From the NCBI GenBank assembly GCA_030278955.1, contig JAOANR010000012.1, positions 22,747,977 to 22,811,976 of the forward strand: a stretch of DNA of 64,000 nt, written 5' to 3'. A model generated the notes under the pieces. That model had not been told where the DNA came from. It saw nothing but the letters and a program-made list of their open reading frames with translations, and searched no databases. Positions 22,257-34,676 of this stretch are shown one piece after another. The DNA is from Hygrophila difformis (lineage: Eukaryota; Streptophyta; Magnoliopsida; Lamiales; Acanthaceae). A program made the translations under genes and the position numbers. Position 1 is the stretch's first letter; each line of letters starts with the position of its first letter.

Positions 22257-25200
22257 TTAGTTTGAGTAACAAAGGCCCATAACAGATCTAAGAGTCTCAA
22301 ACCTTTCACCATCGAGTGCTTTAGTTAGGATGTCAGCGCATTGTTCCAACGTCCCAATATGTTCAATGTTGCACACACTTTCCTCTACAAGATCGCTTAT
22401 GAAATGATACCTTATATCAATATGCTTGCTGCGACTATGTAGAACAGTGTTCTTTGAGATGTTTATCGCACTAGTATTATCACAATAGACCTTGAAGTCA
22501 TCCTTCTTAATGCCATAATCTTTCAAAATTTGCCTCATCCACATCAATTGTGAGCAACAACAACTAGCGGCAATATATTCTGCTTCAGCTGTTGAGAGTG
22601 CTACTATGTTCTGCTTTCTAGAAAACCAACATACAAGATTGTTCCCAAGATAGAAGCAACCTCCAGTCGTTGAGCGTCTGTCATCACTACAGCCAGCCCA
22701 ATCTGAATCCGTGTACCCTAATAAGTCTAAATTTGATCTCTTTGAGAACCAAATACCTAATCCAATAGTTCCTTTGATATACCTCATAATACGCTTGACT
22801 GCTTTCAAATGCATTTCCTTAGGATTTGCTTGAAATCTTGCGCAAACTCCAGTGCTAAAAGAGATATCGGGTCTAGTAGCTGTCAAGTAAAGTAGACTGC
22901 CTATCATACTTCGGTACAATTTCTGATCTACATTAGCTCCTTGATCATCCTTTGAAAGTTTCTGTTATTGTCCTTGTGGTATTCTAGCATCCTTGCTATC
23001 ATCTAGCTTAAATCTCTTTAACATGTTACGAGTATACTTCTCTTGACTAAGAAAGATCCCATCATCCCGTTGTTTCAATTGTAGTCCTAAGAAGTAGGTT
23101 AGCTCTCCTAACTTACTCATTTCAAACTCAGATTGCATAGCCTTAACAAAGTCGTTCCTGAGATGTTCTGACGTTGCACCAAAGATGATGTCATCAACAT
23201 ATACCTGTGCAATTATGAAGTGGCCGTTCTCATGTTTGATAAACATCGTCTTGTCTGCTTCTCCTCTCTTATATCCATTACAGATAAGAAATGAAGACAA
23301 TCGATCGATCATACCAAGCTCTTGGAGCTTGCTTGAGTCCATAAAGTGCACTTCACTCGATAAACATGATTTGGTCTAGATGGATCTTCGAAACCAGCAG
23401 GCTGTGCCACATAAATCTCCTCCTTGATCTTACCATTTAGGAAAGTTGTTTAAATGTCAAGTTGAAACAATTTGAAATCCATGGAACAAGAAAAGGCTAG
23501 AAGAATTCGGACTGCTTCCATTCTTGCTACAGGAGCGAATGTTTCACCATAATCCATTCCTTCTATTTGTGTGAAACCTTGAGCTACTAAACGTGCTTTA
23601 TTTCTTATAATGTTCCCTTGTTCATCAGTCTTATTCCTAAAGACCCATTTCGTACCAATGACATTGATGTTCTGTGGTTGTTGGACCAACTCCCAAACAT
23701 CATTCATTTCAAATTGAATCAGCTCATCCTGCATGGCAGCTATCCAGTATTCATCCATAAGTGCTTCAGAAACATTCTTTGGCTCCACTCTAGTTATGAA
23801 GCAATTTAATCCTGCCAATTCTCTGTAATTAACCTTCTTGATTCTAGTTAGACGTTGAGCACTTGGATCTCCAATAATATCTTGATGTGAGTGATGCTTC
23901 AGAGTTCTTGGACCTCTTTTCTTATCAGGTACAGTAATTTCAGAACTTTCCACATTCTCTTCTAAACATTGCTCAGATTGACCTTCTTCATCATCATCTA
24001 TGTCTACTCCCTCAAACTGATGTTGGTCTGATGTACTAACTACAGGTGCTTCAGAATTATTGAAGAAAGGAACACTGGGTACTGGATCATCAACCTCTCT
24101 AGTAGGTAGAGCATATTGATCTTTGAATAGTACATTCACTGACTTAGCAACCTTTTTAGCTTGAATTAGATAGACACGAAAAGCTCCTGAGTTATTTGAG
24201 TAACCCAAAAACCATCCTTCTTTAGATCTTGCATCAAACTTTTTGAGATGTTCCCTATCCCTGTAGATAAAACATTTCGATCCAAAAATATGAAAGTATT
24301 TAAGAATAGGAGTATTACCATTCCAGATTTTGTATGGAGTGTCGTTAGTATGAGGTCTCAACAACACTCGATTGATGATGTGACAAGCAGTGTAAACTGC
24401 TTCGGCCCAAAATGACTTGCTAAGAGTACTAGCATGTAGCATAGAATGTGCTATCTCCTGGAGAGTTCTATTCTTTCTTTCAGCAATCCCATTTTGTTGA
24501 GGCGTTTTAGGTGTAGAGAACTCATGAGAGATTCCATGGTCGTTACAGAAATGTTCAAACTCCTGGTTTTCAAACTCGCATCCATGATCAGTCCTGATCC
24601 TCTTTATTTTGATCTACTTCTCATTCATCAGCTTCAGGCTCAATTTCTCAAATTGTTGAAAGGCTTCACAATTACTCCTGAGAAAACAAACCCAGGTAGA
24701 TCTTGAAAAATCATCTACAAGAACTAAAGTATACCTTTTGCCATTTAGGTTTTCAATTTCTATAGGACCCATGAGATCCATGTGAACAAGTTCTAAGCAG
24801 TGTATTGTAGAGATTCCATCAGTCTTTTTATTTTTGGTTCGCGTCTGCTTTCCTTTGGAACAATCAACACAGGTAAGGTCTTTGTTGTTGTGAAGTTTTG
24901 GCAATCCTCTAACAGCCTTGGAGCAGCTGATCTTGTACAAGGTTTGATAGTTGATATGTCCAAGCCTTTTGTGCCACAAATTTTGTAAGATCATCTTTGC
25001 TAACCAGTGCCTTTGCCAAATTCACTTCCAAGGTATAGCAATTGTTTTTGAACGTTTCCCTGTCATTATGTTATCTCTCCTGCAATCAAATACTTCACAA
25101 AAGTTTTTAGTAAAGATAACAAGTGAGTCTTCATCACATAATTGACTTATAGAAATGAGATTAGTAGTAAGTCCATCCACATGATAAACTTTAGAAAGTT

Positions 25201-25333
25201 GAGATAAATCTCCACTCTCTATATTACCAAAACCTGTAATCTTACTCTTTGATCCGTCACCAAAAACAACATCTCCACAATCTTTGGCAGTAAAATTACT
25301 CAAAATATCCTTATTACCAGTCATATGCCTTGA
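22257..25333 (-). pseudogene. pol: SIRE-like pol, 3' part: end of protease, integrase, RT, RNase H
   Basis: Minus-strand pieces read in pol order: the protease remainder and pre-integrase (25022-25324); the integrase zinc domain starting LWHKRLGHINYQTL with CVDCSKGKQ (24614-24994); integrase C-terminus and start of RT (23450-24442); RT with intact YVDDIIFG (22965-23351); RNase H with TDSDWAGC, ALSTAEAEY and CADILTKALDGE (22257-22919). Breaks include a TAG near 24611-24613, a TAA near 23450 and shifts near 23370 and 22940. The right edge is the insertion point of element B. Confidence 0.88.
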
Positions 25334-27927
25334 TGTAACACCCCGGTTTTTGGTAACCCAGGTCGGGATGTCACCGCCACATCTCCCTAGTAAGACACGG
25401 TTTCTCCGAGCTTACTAAAGATATGCAAGGCTAGGTATTGCAGTGTTTAAAACATTTAAAGCATTCAAAATAGCCCATACAATATAATTCAAAATTAATA
25501 ATAGCATAGCGCAGCGGAAATATTTAGTTTAGTACAGTATCGCAGCGGAAAATATAAAAAGGGCCGACATGGCCAAAACACGGGTTAAACAGGCCCGTTC
25601 ATAATGTAGTCTACGTACGAAATTTAAAAGCAAAATAAAAGTTCCCAAAATCCCATGCATGATTCGTGCTCACACATGCTCATTCCACATATTCTGTAAA
25701 GAAAGGAATAAAAATGGTTTTGATCAGCAAAATTGCTGAGTAAGTTAACACATGCATGATCGTAGGGTTTAAAAGCCATAACTTTAATAATTTAACAAAA
25801 GCATGATAATAACATAATATTTGATTTCATTTAATCCATATCATATAGCACAATCTATCTCAGGCTCTATTTAATAACACATATCACATGGTTTAATCAT
25901 AAAAGCCATAATTTTAAATAAAGCATTTAAATAATTTAATTGGACAACAATATAATTTAGTCTACTTTAATTTAAATTAGAATCCCCATTACATTCCCGA
26001 TTCGGTATTTCAAGTTTCACGATAGAAATCGCGATGTCAACAAGTTTAGCCGGTAGCCCGGCGGCCGCAGCCGTATCAGCCATACCCAGTACCACTCCGG
26101 AGCCTCGGGAAACCCATACGGATATTCACGAGAGTGTAGGCTCTAAGTTTCGCCGTTTTGGCAATATCACATTTCAAGTATAGCGCGCGGGGTCACCATC
26201 GTCCATTACGGCACGAAGTGAATCGTTAGGGGGCACCCTGCAGAGCACTCACCCCTAATTTTAATTTATCAAGTTTGTAAGGGGATTTAGTTTTTAAAAT
26301 CTGCCTTCCAATGTATTAATTTAGAAATAATATCTCAATTCGTTTCAACCCTAAAGGTTAATTCCATGTTTCAACAAGATTTCAAAATTTCGTTCGGTAA
26401 ATCACAGTTTACTCCAAAATTCGTCTAAAATCAGATTTAATTCCAAAAATTCCAAAATTTCAAATCTGACTCGGAAACATCAAGATCTACAACTTTCGTG
26501 TTTTAACCTTTTCAATCCGAGATACCTAAGTAGGTCAAAAATGCCAATTTTCACATAAGAAGAAATCTGTCCGAGTTTAATACATCACAGATCAAAGATT
26601 TCAATTTCTACCATATCAATTCAACTCCAAATTTAATGAAATTTGATAGGGATCATCTTAAGACATTTATCTACAACTTTCATGTTCGGCCAAAGATCTA
26701 AAACAGCCTAGATCCTATGTCAAAAACGTGATCAAGATCATTCCTAAGTTCTGTCCAAGATTTCAAGAACTAGGTTCAAACAGTTCGGTTTCAACGGATT
26801 TTCACATATCAATTCAACTCCAAAAATTCTCAAATTTTTACAGTAGCTAGGTCTAAGTCTTAGGAACGTTTTTTGTCTTTTAAGTTTTTCCGTTTGAGTT
26901 CGTTTTAAAGGTCGGAAAAATTCAACAATTCTGTTGCGTCGGTAGGAAAACAAAAGTGGACAGATTTATGATTCTTGTCAAATCTTTTAGGTTTCAAATG
27001 TTTTAAAATCTCCCAAAACCATGTAAGGTTAACTTACAGTGTCTATGAACGTCGGGAATGTCCAATTCGGAGGCGTGGCTTCCAGATCACCGTTTCTCCT
27101 CTCCGTTCGTCGGGTTCTACGATCTAGATTCGATACGGGGGTGTAGAAAGAAAAAGGAGATGATTAGGATTCGTTTTCGAATCGTTTATTGAATAAAGAT
27201 TGGACCGAGACTTACCACGACTATGGAGATCTGTAGAGAAACTCGTCCCACAGCGTTCGTCTTGGTTTCGTGCCTCCGACGACTCCGGATTTAGGGTTTC
27301 GAACGTATAGAATGTTGTAGGGTTTTGTAAACTTGTTCGGGGCTCCCAAGGGGCTTATTTATAGAATTCTTAATTCCTAGGGCGTCCACAACCGACCTAG
27401 AAGTCTGGAGTCGAGAGTTGTTCAACCGAAAGTCGAAAAATCCGCGTTCGGGTGAGAGATTCACGCAACAAACAAATCTGTCACGTGGCGCGGTTTTCCC
27501 CATTGGGCGCGCGGCCACCGCGCCGTCTTCGCCTGGACTTCGGTCCGGGCGGGTCGTGCGATCCGTCGTGCTTTTCCGCCTCTCTTTCGGGTTTCTATCC
27601 CTCTATGCTCCCGAATTCCGATTTCCGGGGTATATTCGGGTTCATACTTTCTCTCTAATTTTATTCTTAGCCTAGTTGGATGTTTTGGACTCGAATACTC
27701 GAGTTCATTAGTGTCGGGTTTTGGTGTACCATTTATCCATCCTTTTATTGAATTAAATTCCTTTAATTCCTTTTTAAGTAAAAGTCTCATTTCTCATTTC
27801 CTTATCTTTATTTATTTCTTTTATTTGCTGGATTTGTTTATTTATTTATTTATAGTATTTATTTTATTTATTATTTATTTATTTAATTATTGTTCTATGT
27901 TATGTTGGAAAATTCTCGGGTATTACA
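25334..27927 (-). repeat. Left (3') LTR of element B, 2594 bp
   Basis: TGTAACACC...GGTATTACA. Same family as the A and F LTRs, but with its own changes around 27150-27290 (R region). CTGCAG-centred motif at 26228-26256. Confidence 0.95.
27211..27363 (-). promoter_or_regulatory. LTR promoter and donor-like site (element B)
   Basis: TATAAATAA on the minus strand (27355-27363), then GTGGTAAGTCTC about 140 bp downstream (near 27209-27218), resembling a 5' splice site. This repeats the arrangement in A and C although the sequence between differs. Confidence 0.6.
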
Positions 27928-27966
27928 GTCTACCCTCCTTAAGAATCAACTTCGTCCTCGAAGTTG
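27928..27966 (-). promoter_or_regulatory. Polypurine tract and hairpin of element B
   Basis: AAGGAGGGTAGAC on the minus strand abuts the LTR. The inverted repeat CAACTTCG/CGAAGTTG occupies 27947-27966. Confidence 0.8.
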
Positions 27967-28155
27967 TGTTTCGGCTTTTCTCGTCTCGTGCTAAGGTCTT
28001 GTGTTTGTTTTATTATATTGTGACTGAACTTAGAATTAAACTTCTAAGCTGCCTACGTACCCGGTAAAGGGATCAAGCCATAACGTAGTTCAAAAGTTTA
28101 CAAAAATGCACGAAAAATTAGGGGGTATGACATCCTCTCCCCCTTAAGATTGCAG

Positions 28156-31100
28156 TTATGTCCCCATAACTGTGTCGGTATCGGTTTGGAACAATGTCGG
28201 GTATCGTTCCCTCATATCGGATTCTACTTCCCAAGTTGCCGTCTCACTTTCGTGATTTGACCAAAGAACCTTGATCATTTTGATGGTTTTGTTCCTCGTT
28301 ACTCGTTCCTTAGTATCGAGAATACGCACTGGGACTTCTTCGTAAGTCAAATCCTCATCGAGCTCAATTATCTCCGGTTGAAGTACATGTGTCGGGTCCG
28401 GCACATACTTCTTTAGTTGCGAGACATGGAAGACATTATGAACTCTATCTAAGTGTGGCGGTAAAGCCAATCGGTAGGCTAGAGTTCCGACTCGTTCTAG
28501 AATCTCGTAAGGTCCTATGTATCGTGGACTTAACTTCCCTCGTTTGCCAAAGCGCATCACCCCCTTCATGGGTGATATCTTTAGCATGACTCTATCTCCC
28601 ACTTGAAATTCTAGGTCTCGTCGTCTCACGTCGGCATAACTCTTTTGACGGTCTTGAGCGGCTTTCATCTTCCCTTGAATCACTTTGATTTGTTGAGCCA
28701 TGTCTTCGATAAGTTGTGGTCCCACTACCACGGACTTATCGTTTTCTTCCCAGCTCAAAGGGCTTCGGCACTTTCGTCCATACAATGCCTCGAAAGGTGC
28801 CATGCCAATACTCGCATGGTAACTATTATTATAGGAAAACTCAATCAAGGGTAAATGAGATTCCCAATTCCCTTTGAATTCCAACACGCATGCTCTCAGC
28901 ATGTCTTCTAGTGTTTGGATTGTTCTCTCGGTTTGTCCATCCGTCATCGGGTGGAATGCGGTGCTCATCTTGATTTGAGTACCGAGAGCTTTTTGTAACT
29001 CCGTCCAGAAATGAGAGACAAATCTACTGTCTCTATCGGAAATGATATCGTGTGGTACTCCATGTCGTCGTACCACGTTATCAATGTAGTCTCGGGCCAA
29101 TTGGTCCATAGTCCACGTGTCTTTCATTGGGATAAATATGGCTGTCTTCGTTAGCCTATCCACAATCACCCAAATCTTGTTCAGGCCTTTAGGTGATCGG
29201 GGTAATCCCGAGACAAAGTCCATTGAGATGCTATCCCACTTCCAACTTGGAATCTCTAGTGGTTGCATCAATCCTAAGGGTTTATGTCGCACTGCCTTAA
29301 CCTTTTGGCAGGTGAGACATCTCGCCACGAAATTTGCCACTTCCTTCTTCATTCCCGGCCACCAATAGATCTTCTTCAGATCTTTGTATAGCTTGTCACC
29401 TCCGGGATGTACGGAGTATGGCGTGTTGTGCCCTTCCTCCATCAACCTTTGCTTCAACTCGGCACATTTAAAAGGCACACACCATCTACCTTTAAAACGG
29501 ATGCTTCCATCCTCGTGGACAGCAAATCCTATTGCCTTTCCTTCGGTAATATACTCTTTTATCTTCTCGAGTCTCGGGTCGCCCGGTTGAGCGAGTCGAA
29601 TCTCGTCCAATATTGGAGTTTCTACGACCATGGCATTGACCGTTTCTCTCACTGTGCCCGGATGCACAAGTTCTAACTCCAATCTTGCCAAATCCATGTA
29701 CAATGCCGGCGGAATTACCAACGAGTTTGTCACGTGTTGGGTTTTCCGACTTAGGGCATCGGCTACCACATTCGCCTTCCCCTCGTGGTATGCTATCTCT
29801 AAATCGTAGTCTTTAATGAGTTCCAACCACCTTCGTTGTCTCAAATTCAACTCCTTCTGAGTGAATATATATTTCAAGCTCTTGTGGTCGGTGAACATTC
29901 GACACTTCCGCCCATAAAGATAATGTCTCCATATCTTTAGAGCGAAAACGACCGCTGTCAACTCCAGGTCATGTGTCGGATAATTTTCCTCGTGAGGTTT
30001 TAGTTGGCGTGATGCATAGGCTACGACTCTCGAGTCTTGCATCAAAACACAACCTAAACCTTCCTTCGAAGCATCGCTATATACTTCGAAGTCACCATTC
30101 TCTGATGGTAGTGTTAATACGGGTGTGGTTGTGAGTCGTTTCTTCAGCTCTTGAAACGATGTCTCACATGCTTCGGTCCACTCGTATTTTGCTCCTTTCT
30201 TAAGTAGCTGGGTCAAAGGACGTGCAATCCTTGAAAAGTCCTTCACAAATCGTCTATAGTATCCGGCTAATCCAAGGAAACTCCTTATTTCCGTTGGACT
30301 TTTCGGAGTTGCCCATTCAGTTACGGCAGAAACTTTTGCCGGATCCACTGATACTCCATCAGCAGATACTATGTGTCCGAGGAATGCCACTTCTTTCAGC
30401 CAGAAGTCACATTTCGACAGCTTGCCGTATAGCTGGTTTCTTCGCAAGATTTCTAACACTTGATGTAAGTGCTTCGCATGTTCCTCCTCGCTCTTCGAGT
30501 AGATCAGGATGTCGTCAATGAACACTACGACACACTGGTCTAACAATTCTCGGAACACGTTGTTCATGAGATTCATGAACATGGCCGGAGCATTTGTTAA
30601 CCCGAAGGATAACACTGTGAACTCGTAATGACCATATCGCGTTCGAAATGCCGTCTTTGGAATGTCCTTCTCGGCGATCCTCAATTGATGATACCAAGAT
30701 CGCAAATCGATCTTCGAGAATACTGAAGCTCCCTTCAGTTGATCAAACAGATCCTCTATTCTCGGTAGGGGGTATTTATTCTTAATGGTCACTTGGTTTA
30801 GTCCTCGGTAATCTATGCAAAGACGTAGTCCTCCGTCTTTCTTCTTGACAAACAAAACCGGTGCTCCCCAAGGGGACGTACTCGGTCTTATGTAGCCTTT
30901 TCCTAATAGCTCCTCGAGTTGTTCCTTTAACTCCTTCATTTCCAGTGGTGCCATCCGGTACGGAGCTTTCGAGACAGGCTCTGTCCCCGGAATGAGATTT
31001 ATGGTGAATTCAAGATCTCTCTCAGGTGGCATGCCCGGAACGTCTTCAGGGAACACGTCCGGGTATTCTCTTACCACTGGTATGCTATCAACCTTGTTCT

Positions 31101-32880
31101 CTTCCGCCTCAAGGTTGTGCACATAGCACGCATATAGTTCATACCCCTTACGCATCAAGTTACTTAGTTTAAGTGCACTAACGATTTTGTTACTTTTCTT
31201 AGGGGGCTGAGAGTAAAAGATAACTCTCTTTCCCCTACTTTTTGACAAGGTGATCTTTTGCTTTTGGCATTCGATCACCGCTTTATACTGGGATAGCCAA
31301 TCCATCCCCAGTATGATGTCAAAGTCTCTTAAGTTAAATTCTACCAAGTTCGCGAAGAATTCTACGTTCTTTATCACTATAGGAATTCCGTTATATCGTT
31401 TAGAGCAAGACACTACTTCTCCAGAAGGCAATTGAATTCCTAAGCTAATTCTCTCGCACTTAGGTAGATCTAACTCAGGCACTATCCTTGATGCTATAAT
31501 TGAGCAACTAGCTCCAGAATCAAATAGAATTCTAAGGGGCGCATTCAACACATAAAATGTACCTGCCATCACTTCTCCTTGCGCAGGCACGTCCGCTTGG
31601 TTTACCACATTGAGCCTCCCCACAGGGCGTCCCTGATTGCCCTGCTGATTCGCGTTCTGCTGCTGGTTCGGCTGTTGGTTTTGATTCTGCGGGGGCGGAG
31701 GTCGTTGGTTCTGGTTCTGGTTTTGCGGCCTATTTTGAGGGGGTCGGTACCCTTGGTTATTGCCGTTCCGCCCGTTTTGGTTTTGAGGCTGTTCTTGCCC
31801 CGCGACTAAGTCGTCCCTCTTTGTTATGTTCTCGAGCCTAGTTTGGCATTCCCGTCGAACGTGACCCATTCGACCGCATCGGTAACAGGCGCCTTGTTGC
31901 GGGCATCCCCTTGCCAGATGTGGTCGTCCACATCGCGGGCAAGGCGGTACCGGATCTTCTTGATTGAACCTCCTCCCAGTGTTGTTTTGTTGGGGCCTAT
32001 TTGACCCTCTGCGCTGCTCGTTCCTCCCAGTGTTGTTCTCGTTTCTTGAGTCTCGGCTTCTCTTGTCTTGAGGACCCCTGCTGGACTCCCCACTCACCCT
32101 TCTTTTCAGCTGCTGCACGCGTGCTACCGCTACAGCGCGATCGTATACGGCTTGCAAATCGGGGTAGTGTACCCCCGCGATCACCTCGCGCACAGACAGG
32201 TTTAGTCCCATCTCGAACTTCTGTGCCTTTTCCGCATCAGTAGGCACTAGCCTTGGTGCGAACCTCACCAGCTCCTTAAAGCGGGTGTAGTATTCTTGCA
32301 CCGTTTGGCTTCCTTGCTTCAGTGACAGGAATTCCTCGTACATGGCAGCTTTGGTACTCAAGGGATAGAATCGATCCCTGAGTAGTTCCATCATCTCCAT
32401 CCACGAATAAGGCTCGTCATCTTCGATCAGTTTGGCTTGCGTTGCTTGCCACCAGTCGTCAGCTTCGCCTCCCAAGTAGTATGAAGCGACATGTACCCTT
32501 TCTCCTTCCGGACATTTGACCGCTCCTAGCAGCTTGTCAAAAGTCCGGATCCATTCCTCCAGTTTAGCCGGATCCTCCTCACCAGCATAGTGGGGCGGCT
32601 GGTAGGGATTCACCATCGCCAGGTAGTTAGGGCGAGCTTGGGGCGGAGGTACCGCCGCAGCTTGACCCTGGTTGACTTGCGCGTTTCCGAGTGCAATCAA
32701 CACTTCCTCTATCGTCCTAAGACGATCGCCCACATTGTTCGGTGCGGGGGCGTCCTGCGCACCTTGGGGTTGTTCCATTTCAGGTTGAATCGGTTCAGTG
32801 ACGTTTGGTAGTGTCTCCGTAGGAGTTTCAGTGGTGGTTTGGGGAGCGGTTTGAGTCCTTCCTCTTCCTCTGGGTGCCAT
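28156..32880 (-). CDS. gag-pol: Gag-pol polyprotein of element B, open throughout (about 1574 aa)
   Basis: One uninterrupted frame. I chose the ATG of MAPRGRG at 32880; an in-frame ATG at 32922 would add 14 residues, and residue numbers here count from that upstream ATG. Order: Gag core (about 115-260), basic linker, two zinc knuckles ([13 protein letters not shown] and [14 protein letters not shown], about 345-375), Asn/Gln/Pro-rich linker, protease [11 protein letters not shown] (about 467), RT with FIDDILIYS (about 802), RNase [11 protein letters not shown] (about 949), integrase zinc domain (about 1173-1205), DD35E core (about 1234, 1296, 1331-1332), GPY/F module (about 1471) and a C-terminal chromodomain ([16 protein letters not shown], about 1550). 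Chromodomains of this lineage are thought to guide integration into heterochromatin. Oddity: the conserved RT motif SGYHQ reads SWYHQ, which probably damages RT despite the open frame. Confidence 0.96.
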   Translation of the reverse strand: MAPRGRGRTQTAPQTTTETPTETLPNVTEPIQPEMEQPQGAQDAPAPNNVGDRLRTIEEVLIALGNAQVNQGQAAAVPPPQARPNYLAMVNPYQPPHYAGEEDPAKLEEWIRTFDKLLGAVKCPEGERVHVASYYLGGEADDWWQATQAKLIEDDEPYSWMEMMELLRDRFYPLSTKAAMYEEFLSLKQGSQTVQEYYTRFKELVRFAPRLVPTDAEKAQKFEMGLNLSVREVIAGVHYPDLQAVYDRAVAVARVQQLKRRVSGESSRGPQDKRSRDSRNENNTGRNEQRRGSNRPQQNNTGRRFNQEDPVPPCPRCGRPHLARGCPQQGACYRCGRMGHVRRECQTRLENITKRDDLVAGQEQPQNQNGRNGNNQGYRPPQNRPQNQNQNQRPPPPQNQNQQPNQQQNANQQGNQGRPVGRLNVVNQADVPAQGEVMAGTFYVLNAPLRILFDSGASCSIIASRIVPELDLPKCERISLGIQLPSGEVVSCSKRYNGIPIVIKNVEFFANLVEFNLRDFDIILGMDWLSQYKAVIECQKQKITLSKSRGKRVIFYSQPPKKSNKIVSALKLSNLMRKGYELYACYVHNLEAEENKVDSIPVVREYPDVFPEDVPGMPPERDLEFTINLIPGTEPVSKAPYRMAPLEMKELKEQLEELLGKGYIRPSTSPWGAPVLFVKKKDGGLRLCIDYRGLNQVTIKNKYPLPRIEDLFDQLKGASVFSKIDLRSWYHQLRIAEKDIPKTAFRTRYGHYEFTVLSFGLTNAPAMFMNLMNNVFRELLDQCVVVFIDDILIYSKSEEEHAKHLHQVLEILRRNQLYGKLSKCDFWLKEVAFLGHIVSADGVSVDPAKVSAVTEWATPKSPTEIRSFLGLAGYYRRFVKDFSRIARPLTQLLKKGAKYEWTEACETSFQELKKRLTTTPVLTLPSENGDFEVYSDASKEGLGCVLMQDSRVVAYASRQLKPHEENYPTHDLELTAVVFALKIWRHYLYGRKCRMFTDHKSLKYIFTQKELNLRQRRWLELIKDYDLEIAYHEGKANVVADALSRKTQHVTNSLVIPPALYMDLARLELELVHPGTVRETVNAMVVETPILDEIRLAQPGDPRLEKIKEYITEGKAIGFAVHEDGSIRFKGRWCVPFKCAELKQRLMEEGHNTPYSVHPGGDKLYKDLKKIYWWPGMKKEVANFVARCLTCQKVKAVRHKPLGLMQPLEIPSWKWDSISMDFVSGLPRSPKGLNKIWVIVDRLTKTAIFIPMKDTWTMDQLARDYIDNVVRRHGVPHDIISDRDSRFVSHFWTELQKALGTQIKMSTAFHPMTDGQTERTIQTLEDMLRACVLEFKGNWESHLPLIEFSYNNSYHASIGMAPFEALYGRKCRSPLSWEENDKSVVVGPQLIEDMAQQIKVIQGKMKAAQDRQKSYADVRRRDLEFQVGDRVMLKISPMKGVMRFGKRGKLSPRYIGPYEILERVGTLAYRLALPPHLDRVHNVFHVSQLKKYVPDPTHVLQPEIIELDEDLTYEEVPVRILDTKERVTRNKTIKMIKVLWSNHESETATWEVESDMRERYPTLFQTDTDTVMGT

Positions 32881-33025
32881 TCTGGTACAAATAGGATAGT
32901 TTAGGACTGATGAATTTAGCATATGGTCTAAGCAATTTCTATGATTGTATATGTGTGTAGTAATTTAGCACGTGGTGCCTTGTTCGAGTTAAGAAGCATC
33001 GTCTGTTTTGGGGTTTCATTTTATT

Positions 33026-33484
33026 TTATTTTGTTTTGTTTTGTTTTGATTTAAAAAAAATAAATCGGCATTTTATTTCCTCATAAGAAATTTTAGTACA
33101 AAAGTAGAAATATTTTTCTAGCAAAACGGTGTCTAACAATAGAATCTCTAGTGCCTCATGGCGTCTCTCGGCGGGGGTAGCAGGATCTTCCTCCGGATCT
33201 TCCTCCTCCGAACTCGGCGGTAGTAGGTCGTCAAAGATAGTGTTTAAGTCTTGCCCGTGGGCATCGATGTATTCCTTTAGTATTAAGTTTCGTGTAGTGA
33301 GGGTTTGGACTTGGCGCTCGAGTTGGTTTATGCGGTGATGATCCGCCTCTCTCAAGTTGCCCATGTGATGTAAATTGGCCTCCAATTGAGCCATACGGTA
33401 CTTCATCTGCTCTAGGGTCTGGTGGGAATCGAGATGAACACTCATCATCCTGACCAACAACTGCATCATGTCTTGACTAGCCAT
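33026..33484 (-). CDS. ORF1 of element B, frameshifted near its end
   Basis: The first about 103 residues match ORF1 of A, including the Leu/Met-rich coiled-coil part and the acidic stretch EEEDPEEDPATP. One extra base in a G run (near 33171-33176) then shifts the frame. It reads through the usual stop and ends 152 codons from the start, with an unrelated basic tail. Position and leader repeats are as in A. The core is intact, so it may still make the conserved part. Confidence 0.65.
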   Translation of the reverse strand: MASQDMMQLLVRMMSVHLDSHQTLEQMKYRMAQLEANLHHMGNLREADHHRINQLERQVQTLTTRNLILKEYIDAHGQDLNTIFDDLLPPSSEEEDPEEDPATPAERRHEALEILLLDTVLLEKYFYFCTKISYEEIKCRFIFFKSKQNKTK

Positions 33485-33511
33485 CTAGCGCAAGCAAGAG
33501 ATCTAAGTTAA

Positions 33512-33655
33512 TATTCGCCAAGATTCTAGTTCAATTCGCCCAGATTCTAAGTTCGAGTTTCCAAGATTCTAAGTTCAAGTTTCGCCAAGATGCTAAGTTC
33601 AAGTTTCGCAAAGATTCTACGTTCAAGTCTCCAAGATTCTAAGTTCATAGCAGAG
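33512..33655 (-). repeat. Leader tandem repeats upstream of ORF1 (element B)
   Basis: About six copies of the 24-bp unit with core CCAAGATTCTAAGTTC, one fewer than in A. Confidence 0.82.
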
Positions 33656-33848
33656 ATGCAACATGCATATGCAAATGATATTTCCCCCCCAACAATAATT
33701 TAATGCACCATATATATATATTTTTCCCATGGGTTTTAAAAAAAATTTCTCCATGGAAATAATAATTTAAAATTTAAAATAATAGTCAAAATATTAATAA
33801 TAGTTTAAAAATAGTAATGGTTTAAAAATAATAGTTTAAAAATAGCCG

Positions 33849-33861
33849 GGCTCTGATACCA
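33849..33861 (-). promoter_or_regulatory. Primer binding site, initiator tRNA-Met (element B)
   Basis: TGGTATCAGAGCC on the minus strand, 3 bp from the right LTR. Confidence 0.93.
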
Positions 33862-33864
33862 ACT

Positions 33865-34007
33865 TGTAACACCCCGGTTTTTGGTAACCCAGGTCGGGAT
33901 GTCACCGCCACATCTCCCTAGTAAGACACGGTTTCTCCGAGCTTACTAAAGAGATGCAAGGCTAGGTATTGCAGTGTTTAAAACATTTAAAGCATTCAAA
34001 ATAGCCC
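33865..34007 (-). repeat. Right (5') LTR of element B, inner piece
   Basis: First 143 bp of the LTR up to the AGCCC target site of element D (34003-34007). Confidence 0.95.
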
Positions 34008-34676
34008 TGTAACACCCCGGATTTGATAACCCAGGCCGGGGTGCCACCGCCACACCTCCCTAGCAAGACACGGTTCCTCCGAGCTTGCTAAAGAGATGCA
34101 AGGCTATAGGTGTTGGAAAAAGTTTTAAAAGCAATTCCGGAATTACTTAAAAATGATAAAGTAATATCATCCATACATTATAATAAAAATAATAGGTTGC
34201 AGCGGATATTAAATACAGGGCCGACATGGCCAAAACTCGGGTTAACAAGCCCGTATGCAAGTCATGTAGAACAAATAATTAAATACTCAAAGTGATCCCC
34301 GATGCATGATCATGCTCCGTACTCTGTAATGGGAAAATGAACAACGGTGTTTATCAGTATATAAAATACTGAGTAAGTTAAGCCCTTACAAAGCAATTTA
34401 AGGGGTTACATGTGTTTAAATCCAAAGATTCACTTGTCATGCATTACTTTTAAAATCCATATTTTATTCGCAGCGGAAAACATGTTTAATTTATTCAAGA
34501 CGACAATGCATAATTTAAAAGACTAAATTTTAAAGGCGGAATTTAAAGGCATAATTTAATGACGTAATTTAAATGCGTAATTTTAAAAACATGATACAAA
34601 AGATTTAAGCGTAATCAACACTCACACAAGTCTTTTATATTTTATCCCGCAACTAAGAAGAGGACACCACACAAGA

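Noticed and set aside
21986..22312. Env-like protein of the SIRE-type element
   Set aside because: The only frame is 108 codons, overlaps the RNase H end and has one hydrophobic stretch. It is too short and lacks other features.
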